Below, one piece after another: positions 27,529-39,500 of a DNA stretch of 64,000 nucleotides. Every line of letters starts with the position of its first letter. Position 1 is the first letter of the stretch. This DNA is from Patiria miniata. Its lineage: Eukaryota > Echinodermata > Asteroidea > Valvatida > Asterinidae. The DNA is taken from NCBI RefSeq assembly GCF_015706575.1, contig NW_024037063.1, forward strand, positions 20,088,927 to 20,152,926, written 5' to 3'. A program made the position numbers and the translations under genes. The notes below the pieces were generated by a model. That model was not told where the DNA came from and did no database searches. It saw nothing but the letters and a program-made list of their open reading frames with translations.

Positions 27529-30500
27529 GTACGTTGAATGTCTTAACTGTCGTGATGAGTTGTTATTTTGTTTCTGAGAAGGAATATCACAAAATTAATA
27601 TTGTGCCCTCGAAGTAAGTTCCGCCATCATGGCCACGTCCGCGCCGCGGCTCGTGGGGTGGGTTGGTTGTAAGAAAGTTCATGTCTTGGAAATGTTCTCA
27701 CGTGTCTCAGGTTCTTAAACTCAATTTATGAGTTTGTGAAGTAATAAATTAGGTCTTATTGCCATATTCAATTGTATTTTCCCCGCACCTTTCGTTTTAT
27801 ATTTGATATTGTCCTTTAATCAAAACGGGGGTTTACAAAAAAAGTTTTTAAAAAAGTCGGACAGCCGTGTTTGTTTTGTGCAGTGGGGCATGACAAAACA
27901 AACCTCGGCCCATTTAAAAACTTGTGGTTTTATTTCTTTTGTGAAGATGTTATCCAGGTACGGCTAGCGTGTACACTTCCCAAGAACACAATCTTTTGTC
28001 TTGTTTGTCCTCGGTGACTGTTACATTTGACACCTGTAACTTCTTTTTCTGTTTTGCCTCAAACCGAACAAAAGGTCAAGATTTTATGTCGTGCTGTGCG
28101 ACGTTGACGTGTACACCGTCTGGTTTCACTAGCTGGCCCCGTGGCGTGACCCATCTTTGACCTTTTGCTTGGGCAATGTCTTATAAGTGCTGGCTGTTGG
28201 TTCACCCCCATGCACAGAACATGTCCCCAACACTTGAGTCACTATTTCTTCATTTTTTTTTATACAATAAATCATGATCCAATTTTTTCAAAACAATTTG
28301 GCATGAAACGATACATACATGTACAAAATCTGTAATAAAAAAAAGGAATGATTCCACGTCAATTGACACACTGAATACAAAACCTATGAAACTGGTCTGA
28401 AACATTCTAAGTGCTTTCTCACTAAATACCTCAATATTTTCCCTGCTAAATTAGACTTTTTACGACATGTTATCGCTTTCTGATGGCTGACAGGTCATGG
28501 TTGGGAAAAATTTGTGACGTCCGTAATAAAATTATTGGGTAATCATAAAATTACCAAGTAATACTTGTAGCACAGTTTTACAAACTTCCTGCCATTTGTC
28601 ATGATTAGAGATTTTTCAGCCTTTTTGAAAACTGATAATTATGAACATTGGCCTACCAGTACCAGTAAGAATTTACTTTTATAATTTATACCACGATACG
28701 CAATAGACCTTTGTATAAATTTGGTTTTAAAAGAATTCCATATACGGACTCCGTATATATGGAATTCTTTTTAAAAAAAAATTATGCAAAGGTCTATTGA
28801 GTATCGTGGTATAAATTATGAAAGTAAATTCTTACTGGTACTGGTAGGCCAATGTTCATAATTATTAGTTTTCAAAAAGGCTGAAAAATCTCTGGCAAAT
28901 GGCAGGAAGTTTATAAAACTGTGCTGCGAGTATTACTTGGTAATTTATGATTACCCAATAATTTTGTTATAATTAGCCCCTTTTTTCATTGTTTTTTAAT
29001 TTAAAGTTTCAGTTTTTGGTAAAATAAACCTAAAGTTGCCTAAGCTTTATTTCCATCATGAACAGGCCCTATATGTTCAAAATCATTTCCATTTCATATT
29101 AAATTTGAACTGCCTGAACAAATTTGCCAAAAAAAGGTATGCATTATTGTGAGCAAAATGAAGTACTGCATCTGTGTTTCTTGAAAATAATAAAACGTTG
29201 GGAGCTGTTAAAATGAGGAGTAATTATTTCTTTAACACTAACGATCTCCAACCAGCCAAACTCCAACACCAGGATTTGTTGGAATCTGTTAGGATGAGTA
29301 CTGCACTAGTAACCTGACTGTGCTTTATGTGGGATTAGGCATACCACAAATAAACAGAGTCCAACTGTTTATTGCACAGTTTACCATATGGTGTGGGGAT
29401 TGCAAGGATGAGGAAGGTAAATCACCATAATAGGGAGTTAGGGTTTTAACAATAAAAGTTGCCATCTTTCTGTGGCCTTTGATTTCAGGAGTGTACTTGT
29501 ACATGTTGTAGAGCCAAAAAAAAAAATGAGTGTAAACAGTAATCCGACCTACCTGGATTTTATTAGGCCAAATTAGTGACTGCAAATTTTGTATTGCAAC
29601 ATTGGGCCAAAAATGTAAAATTAAAGTATATTTTGAAGAAAAAGAAAGGCTTCCCTATAATATGATATTTTTGGTGTGTGTTATTGGTTAATTTTAAAAC
29701 AATAAAACATGTTGATTAAAAACAGAATACGGTTAAATACGGTAAAGGTGCATATCCAACAAACAAGTATATGAGGCTAAATAAAAAAAATGTTTAGCGC
29801 CCCCGCCCGCTTCCTTTTTGGAGGCCGCCTCCTTTTTTTCTTTTTTCTTTTTTTTAATTTGAAAAAAAAAAAACCCAGAAAAATTATGAAATTGTAACAG
29901 TGACATAATTTTTGCCTCTTTGTCTGTTGCACCTATGATCTAGCCCATATAAAGCTGGTATGTCATTTCCTGAGTCCAAGTGGCGGCCATTTAAAAAAAA
30001 AGTTGGTGGCTATCTTGAAAAATAGCCCAGCTGGTCATTCTGGAAAATTTGTCAGGCAGCCATTTTGGAAAAAATAAAATAAAAAAGGCCTCATCTTTCC
30101 TTTTTTTCAAAAAAGGCAGTCCTGACGCAAAGTTGGTTTGTTTTTATTTGGCCTTACATGTAAATATGTAAGTGTGTTGTTGGCGTATTAAACAATATAA
30201 AAGGTTGATTAAAAACAGAATATTATTAGAATTTAAATAAAGGTATCCTATCAACAAGTATAACACACTGACAGACAAAAATATAAAGTAAAAATTTTTA
30301 AACATGTCCAGTAAAAATATGTACCTAATGGTACCGTGATAATTTTAGTGTGGTACCATACATGCCATAAACACACAATTTTTTGAACTAAACATATGTG
30401 TTTGGCAATTAAAAAACAAAATTATGGCATATCTTTTTTGTTCCGAACATTTTAAATCTCCTATATGTGTATGTACACATGTCCTCCACAACAATAGATA

Positions 30501-33500
30501 AATAAGTCTCTACATTTTACATATAGATTACAAATTGTTGTACATTGTTACTTGAATGTTTACACGTACGTTTTGATATCACTTAGACTAATTCAATGCA
30601 AACAAGTATCAAGTTATTTTACAACAGGTTGTGAAAATAGACCTGTTCTGAACAAACAAACAGCAAAAATACGCACAGCAGGCGGTAGACCTGGTCAACG
30701 AGACCAGACACAATTTTGCACGTCTACAACAGGAAGTCCATGATCAACTGATCGTGGTAAAGGAAAAAAAGGTTCATAAGGTCATGACATTGTATTGTGT
30801 GTGTGCAAAGAAGTTTGTGTTCGCATCGTCTGTCAGCCTTCCTTTAAAAATAACACCCAATAAAAGAAATTACAGAATTTTAAACACAACCACCGTTTTA
30901 AGGTTCTGTCCACAGATCACAAAAAAAAGTTCAGTGTTCTTTCAGCAAAACGAAAACATAGGGATGTGTGTGAATTGTTTTCGTTTTGCTGAAAAGAACG
31001 CACACCATTTTTTTGGTCCGTGGACAGAACTTTAAAACGGTGGTTGTGTTTACAACTCCGTAACTTGAAAAGTACATGAGTGATTTGAATGATTCTTGTA
31101 CATTGTACTAAAAGAAAGCTTATGAATTGAGCTTTCATATCCTAGATTTTCAAAGTGCTTCATGAGAAACTTCAATAAAAGAATAGTCCCGACATTTGGA
31201 ATGTTTGGGTTTCGTTTTTTTTTTACACATCCTGTATACATTGTACTACATTGTAATTTGTACATGTGCATGTTTAACATGCATACATGTACATGTATAC
31301 GCAGCTTTTATCAAAATGCATACGTGTGGTCTTTCACCAGGCCCAAATATGTACATAAACATGTGTAAGTACATGTACATGCCGTGTGTCCTATAGAAAA
31401 AGTGGCTCCGGACAGATCAGGGGCCATATCTAAACAAATATTCATCTGAGACTATTTTTTTTTGGGGGGGGGGGTGTTTTTTCATGCTGTTGATGTTATT
31501 GCCTATGAAAAAATAAACTGAATCGATTGAAAACTTTTAAAGCCATCTGGCCATGACTAGAAACGCAAGAGCCATAAAATCAAAATTTACACCTTTTTTT
31601 GCGGCATTAGCATGTGCTGGTAAATTAGTGGAGAGAGGGAGACCTCAAATCTTCACCACACACGAAAACATTTCAAATTCACATGCAAACAAGAAGAGAC
31701 TATGTCTTTATTTCATTACACGTTTATTTGTAATGTTCATAAATAAAGTCTGATTCGGATAAAATTAAATATTTCCCCTTGAATACATGTAGTCTCTTCT
31801 TGTTTGCATGTGAAATGTATTTGTGTGTGATATAGGTACCAGCACTTGTAGCTAATGCCGCAAAAAAATGTAAATTAATTGTAAATTGCGATTTTATGGA
31901 GCTCTTACGTTTCTAGTCATGGATTTAAAAGCTTGCAATCAATTCAGTTGATTTTTCCACAAGCAATAAATAATATCAACGGCATGAAGAAACACCCTAC
32001 AAATTTAGTCTCACTTGAATATTGTGTAGATATGGCCGCTGATTTGTCCGGTTTTCTGGGACACTTTGCTGTACATACAGTGATACACATGCATTGTACA
32101 TGCGTGTAGATGTGACGTGGACATTTCTGATATTAAGCCAACTTAGCCAAGAGGAAATATCAATACCATGAACACAATTTTAATGGTCAGGACATTTCCT
32201 ACACCCAGATACTTTCTGATGATCTCTATTTTATGTACGTTTTAGGCATGTCAAAATTATCCCTCCTTTTGTTTGATCAGTCACAGACAGTCAAGATTCA
32301 ATCCTGTTTCCTGCCATGCCTTTTACACAGGCTAGTCACCAACAGTCGGATCATATTTCTTGTAGGCACTAGGACAGTCAAATTCCATCAACAGACAAAA
32401 GCAGGTGACTGGTAGGCACAGCTGGCTTATCAATCACCTACAGTCAAACCATAGCTATATTAGGTTTCATAACAATTACAGCCAGTCAATCCTGCTTTAT
32501 GAAGGCAGGGAGCACTCAACTGTTAAAAACAGTCACTAGATTTATTTGGACTGCTGTGCTGGCCTTGTTGAAATTGCCAGCCAGAGAGGGAGTGCATTTA
32601 CATGCACAGTGAATTTTTTTTAAGATATAGAAAAGGTTTTGATCATGATTTTGTTTCAGTAAGTTGTCCATCCATTATTGTTTATTTGTGGTACCTCACA
32701 AAACTCTCGCGAAGCCTGAGAACAGAGCTATTCATGTTCAGTTCACACACAAATGTCCAAATAATTAGGATTGCCTCGACTCGACTAAGGGTGACGTCTA
32801 AACGCGCAAATCCCTTGTGCCTTTTGTAGACACATACAAAGTCTGCGGAGGCAGACCGTGTGTTGATCTTGAATTGGCCGCTGTGCACGGCCTATTGTTG
32901 TACAATTTACGCTCCAGTGCACACCCCGGAGTATTGAAACATATGAGGTTTGGGCAAGGAATATCGTACAAATACTGTTGAAATGACTCTTGCGAATCAG
33001 AATTTGTGGCATTTGGCTGTGTATCAGAAGTTGGTTGAAAAATTTTGCCTTTTGCGAAAATTGAAATTTTCGGCAGAAATAATCCTGGTTAAGAAAAGAA
33101 GAAAAATTGCTACATGTAAGTCGTCCTCTTCTCATGCCATTCTGTATTAAGATTTTTTATACAGTATGTTGAATGACAACAAAAATTGGTTGAGTTATTT
33201 TTTGTAAGATTGATTTGTTTTTTTAATAAATTTCTTTGATTAATTTCACGGTAAAATAGAATGTGCTTTCTGAGGACTTTCAAGACAAAATTTCACTAGC
33301 TTACAGTGTTATTGGCTGTAGAAATTCTTATTGGCCATTAATGTAAATTAATTTCTCATAAACAAAACAAAAAAAAAAAAAAAATAACCCTTGCATGGAA
33401 ACCCGTTTTTTCCCCCCAGATAAGACAAGACTGCTTGTTGTTACCGTAGCAACAAATGAGACCGACGGTTTCAACAGATATATGAGGTCGGCCAAGAAGT

Positions 33501-36500
33501 ATGGCTACGACGTGAAGGTATGTACATACACACTGACAGCGCAACCAACAAACAATCAATTTAAATAACAAACTTGAACTGCAATTGGGCCAAGAAAAGC
33601 ACATGGGTTTCCGGTTTACCCAATCTAGAAAATCCTGCAGAACCTAAATCTTTTTATTCAAAATAATATTGTATAAACCTGTGGGGACGCCTTTAAACAG
33701 AGATGCCACTTTTCTGGTTTTAACCGGAATTAGTTTTTTTTTTTTTAATCTCACAAAATTCTGGTTTTGTTTGGCCATCAAAATAAGCCGGAAAAAGAGA
33801 AGAAAAACTGGAAATCAGTTGATTTTTACCTCGTTATCGCTCTCGATTTTAGGCGCACGCATGGCACAACGTTGTTCGTTGAAGTAGTCTTAAAAACAGT
33901 CTTTGTTGTTGCCGAGCCTGCATGTGATACAGGCGGCCAACGTACTTGCACGCAGTATACAACGGCACCTCGCGCGTGCTTCACCGCGTGTGGGCGAGTT
34001 GTCGAACGCATCGCGTAGTGCAAACAGCAGCGTTGTGGATGGAATCGTGCATGTTTCTTGTCGAATATTACGTTGGAAATTCGAGTAGGCAGATATGGAA
34101 AAAGTCAAAGTGATTGAACGAACCGACAGCTTTAATTAAAGGCCATAGAAGCAAATTTAAAAAATAAAGGGAACTGGGCTTGGCTACCAGATAAAAATGA
34201 CAACGGGAACTTTGTGTCAGACTCGGAGTTGCTTTTTCACACAAAAAAAGTTCCCTTTTTTTCAAGCAGCCGTTCCGGTTTTTTCAAGCAGACCCAGTTC
34301 TGTTTTTTTCAAGCCGACCATGTGGCATCTCTGTTAAATAAATGCATTCTGTTAAATAAATTTTCAACCTCTGAAAAAAAAGAAGGTTTTTTAGTAGACT
34401 GGCTCCCGGTCCAGTCAATACTGATATATTATCGATACTGATTGTGGGGCGGGAACCAGTCTATCCCGCAAGAATGAAATTATTGTCTGGCAGTCAATAA
34501 TTCAAAATTGTAAAGTAAAAATTCAACAACTAAACATGAGCTGATGTTTTTTGGTCGATGTCTCATTCAATTTAAAAAAGGAATCTATTTTTCAGAATGA
34601 AACTCGAAAATAGCACAGGGAATGAATCTTTAATTATATGATTTGAGGCTTTGCATGGTGGAGTATCAGTATCGTTTCGGTTTGCGGTAACACCATGTGG
34701 TAATAACTACTGCTCAGTAGATATTTAGGTCTGAAAAGAACTTGTCCTGCTTGTTATCAACTTTCGCTAAGTAGTTTTTTAGTTCCGATAAGAACAGTCC
34801 TGCTTTAAGTTCTAAAAGAACTTGTCGTTGGTCTTAACATTTTGGCTAACCTGCTCTAGTCATCGTCAGGAGAATCTGTAGTTGTTCCCTGCTTTCTATT
34901 TATTTATTTATTGATGTACATGTATTTATTTACTTCTTTATTGTCTATTGTTGTTTACAGGTCGTGGGCATGCACCAGCCTTGGAAGGGCGGAGATGTCT
35001 TGAACGCACCGGGAGGCGGGCAGAAGATCAACCTCCTCAAGGAGGCTCTGAAGGAGTACAAGGATGAAAAGAACCTTATCATTATGTTCACAGACAGGTA
35101 AGTTATTCTTGACTCCGTGCAGGAAACAGTAGATGATCTCAATGTCTTAAAACTCTTTCAATTATGATAGCGATTGGTTGCAAAACTGGCTGCTACAGAG
35201 AAAGTCGCTATACTGAACACCGGTATACCAAACATTCGGCTATACGGAACATCGTCCTTGGCTCCCGATTTTTGCGTGCAAAACTGAACATTGTTGTTGA
35301 AAAATGTCAACAGAAAAGTGACAAGTGGCTATTATTAAGGATCAGAAGGGGAAAGCCACCCATTGCTGTAGGTAGTAAGCTGAAAAAATGTAATTACATA
35401 ATTCAATAGTCAGCACGTGTTCAAAGTCGTCTTTCAGTAACTACCGGGGCGTGCAGGGTGAAGTTATGAAGGGTGCTATTTATTGAAAAGTGAGTACCAG
35501 AGCACTAGCAGCTTCAAACGCTATACAGAACGATCGCTATTACGAACAATTTCTGTGGATCCCACAATGTTCGTTATAGCGGTGGTCCACTGTGTATCAG
35601 ATTCGAACCAGCAGGCCAATCCTGACAAGCTCGGTGGTCGAGTGGTAAGACGTCTGCATTAGTACGCAGGAGGCCATGGGTTCGAGTCCCCCCTGGGTAG
35701 GCTTGTGGATTTTTCCTCCCAAGTACTCGGGCAGCACTGACTGTACAAGGTTTTTAAAAAATAACGTTCGTGACGGGCAAAACCCAATGTTGAATTTATA
35801 TCACCCCAACACGAATTCCATCTTATGAATAGTTTGGTTGCTGTACCCCCTGATATATCAGACTCGAACCAGCCAGCCGACCCCGACAAGCTCGGTGGTC
35901 GAGTGGTAAGACATCTGCACTAGAAAGCAGGAGGTCGTGGGTTCCAGTCCCACAAAAGTAGGCTTCTGGATTACTTCTCGCAAGCACTCAGACAACGCTG
36001 GGTATATCGTCATGTCCGTGCAACAAGGACGTATCTCCTAAAACAGGCCGTCCGTGAAACGCGAGTTTCAGAATGTCAAAAGGTCGTATCTCACTTAAAA
36101 TATTCGTGTGACTTTGTTGCAGAATGGTGTTGCACTGATGCGGCGATAAGATGTTTTCGTTTTTTATATAATTTTTTTTTTATATTATTTTTTTTTTTTT
36201 TGCAGTTATGATGTCATTTTTACCATGGGACAGGACGATGTTCTTCTCCACTTTAAAGGGATGGAGAAAAATCTGGTCTTTTCGGCTGAGCCCTTCATCT
36301 GGCCGGACGAATCTCTCGCGGTAAGAATTATGACTCTGGCTGTGTCTCAAAATACGTGGCTGTGGCTGGCTGTTACACATGTCTATGGGAAGTGGCTGCA
36401 AGCCGCCTCCATAGAGTCTGTGTAATTGCAAGTCATAGCCACGTGAATTTGGATGTGGCTTATATTGGCACTGGCACAGCGCCCTCTTTTGGCTACAGGT

Positions 36501-39500
36501 GTGCCAGGTGAGAATGGCCTTATGGTAGCAGACCAGTAAATAAACTTCCATAGACCCCAATGGTAAATGCTCCCATTTCAGAAATTCAGGAAAAATACTC
36601 ACAACTCTCTAAGGTGTTCGAGACACACATCAAATTAAAGCTTATTTCATCATCTTTCATTTTCTGTTCAATTTACGGGGGGTCATCTGATGACTTTTAG
36701 GAGAAATTTCCATCTGAAGATGATCACCCCTGAAAATAGTCCTGAAGCCCATCGCCATTTTGAAAAAAACGATGCCTACACTCCATTGCAAAATAGAGCG
36801 CTTTTAGGGTCCAAATTACATCCAAATTACACAGAACTGCAAGCTCCCAGTCCTGTGCACGGCTTCCACCCATATTTTTTACAAACCCTCAAGTTCATGG
36901 CCCACAGCATGCTCAAATACTGAAGATTTTGAGGGCATGCAAATCGTGATTTGGCCGGCATAGGCAATTTCGGACCGATTTACGGGTCTGCACCCTATTA
37001 TGCACGAGTTGGCCATATTTGTCGAGTTCCCTGAATGTATATCATTAATTGTTAACTGTTGAATGGGATGGCGCCAGACTATTCATGCAGGCATAATGCA
37101 GCCTTATTTTACTGTCATTTGTTTAAAATCTGGCTTTAGACAATAGGGAATGTTTAATTACAAATTTCAAATTATTCATTGAAGCAGACTGGAATTAATT
37201 AGTAATCAACTTGCTTTCATCTTTCTTCGCAAGTTCCAAAAATTAAGATTTTACCACGCTTTCAATTCAATATGGCCGACTCGTGCATAAGGCCCATACT
37301 ACTAGGGGGGACATTCTAGTCTGGTTCCCTGTCCGAATTGTCCTTCTGACTTCAGATATGGGGACAGGTAGTTAGCAGTGAATCCAGAATGCATGTGTGC
37401 TTTATATTCCGAGAAAACAATATTCTAGGATCTCGGATTCAATTCAGAAGTTGTCGAGTCATGTTTTGAATCGTGCCCACAATCAGCATATTGCAGCTAC
37501 GCTACGTCACGCACTTGACCGACGAATTATAGCAACCATGCACGTGTGTACGTCCTGCCAACGCATGCGCACACCCAATCACGGCTTCACCTAATTAAAA
37601 ATGAACTACTAATGGACATTTCCAAAAATGCGTCTTTGGAAATTTCCTTCTTTTGTTGTTTCCTTAAAAATGACAGCATGCCAGACAAAAATTTACAGGG
37701 AGTTTAGTGCCGTTACTATCTTTAAAGGGAATATACAACATTTGCAAACATCGAAAAATAAAACTACCAAGTTTTTAAGAAATACCTTACTAGGATGTTG
37801 GTAAATGAGAGTCTAAAGCATCCTGTAAAATTATGGCACCTGGTGTGAAGTCATTTTCAAGAAAATGGTATTTTTGTATACATTTCCAACGGTGATCGGC
37901 TGACCACCGTTGGAAAAACCTAACTATATTTCAACTACTGCTCCAAATTTACCTTTTTTCAGTCCAAATTTTGTTTGGTATTGGCTACATGTTCATGAAC
38001 GGGTGCAGGCCAGCTAGACTGGTTCCCTTACCTTACAATTTTCTGGCAACTATAAATTGATCTATTTCATCTTTAGTGGAGTCAGGGAACCAGACTACTT
38101 GAACAATTTTGTTTTTCTTGGTTTTTCCAGCATTTTCGAACATAAAACTTCAAACATGTCAGTGTAACAATATTTGATATATTATACTAACCCCTCAAAT
38201 ACTCCATTTCTGAAAATTACAGCAAAAGCCAATGATGTACATTCCCTTTAAACCAAGTAAGCTTTTCAACAAAAATGTTGTCAGTTACTTTTTGGATAAC
38301 TGCAAATGATCTACTCTACCTTTGAACCGCAGCCTGACTACCCTCAAGTTGAGGCAGGCTACCCCTTCCTGTGCTCAGGGATGTACATCGGTTACGCACC
38401 GTACATCTGGAAGGCCCTCACATGGCGAGATATCACCGACGATGGGGACGACCAACTCTTCTTCACCTATCTTTATTTGAATCAAGTCAAACGAGTAAGT
38501 GTGAGAGACCTGTTGTCAAGTCTTCACTAATCCTTAAAAAACAACGACAAGTCGAAAAATCTATTCATTGGTTCAAACCCAGCTTTCTGTTGTCACCTTT
38601 ACAATTAAAAAACTTTCAATCTCATGCCTAGTGACCTTTCTGTTAAGTTTTTAGTGTTAATCACATACACGTACTTTCTATTTGGTTTTTTAGTAGCCCT
38701 AACAGTCCTTAGTCCTCCAATTTTTATACGATTTTGCACACCCCCTAGGGAGTTAGGGTTAGTGGAATTTTTAAAGATAATGTTAAGCTTGAAATACGTG
38801 TCAGGTTCTTTAACTTTTTTAATTTGAATAGTTCATTAGACTACATTGTTATTATATATACCTGCAGCCGATTTTCACGAAAAAGTGCGCAGCTTGTGCC
38901 AATGCGTAGGACTTACGCAACAAATTTGTTGCGCAGTTGCGAAATAAACTTACGATCGTTTTCACGAACCTTGGCGTAGCTGCGCAATGTTTTAAATAAT
39001 CTAAACATGGACAAGGATAATTACAGCATTTAAGATGGCTGTTTGTGTATGAATTTGCTCGTTCATGAAACAGTCATTGAATCACTTTAGCCCGCCATAT
39101 TGAAAATAACTTTGTTCGACATTTTTTAGAATCGTGCGGCAACTCTAAAAATTCAGTCAAGAGTAAAATAGCAATTCATGTACTAACACAGAACTGTAAG
39201 TGTCTTCTATTAACGTTATGATTTATTTGTAAGGTCCGAAATTTTGGGTCCGAAATTTTGGATTCTGAAATTTTGGGTCCGAAATTTTGGTTTGAAATTT
39301 TGGGTCCAAAATAGATCATTTTTAGTTGCTGTGCCACAACTTACGCCGCCTAAAATGATTGCGCAAGTTACGCCATAAATGCCTTGTGCAGTTGCGGACT
39401 TGCGCATTGTGAGACTTTCGTGAAATGCGTCACAAGTGAAATGTTCCGCAGCGTAAAATGCTGCGCAACTTTTTTTGGCGTAATTTTGGTGAGATCGGCT

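Larger units (their letters stand above)
27529..33419 (+). other. PLOD intron 1, 5.9 kb
   Basis: GTACGT..CCAG. Contains foldback repeats at 28.5, 30.9 and 31.4 kb, the direct repeat pair at 29.7/30.2 kb, and repeat K. Otherwise AT-rich. No coding exon recognised. Confidence 0.7.

Noticed and set aside
32602..33150. Several overlapping frames of 60-116 codons on both strands before PLOD exon 2
   Set aside because: Low-complexity, mutually overlapping and without splice signals; intronic noise.
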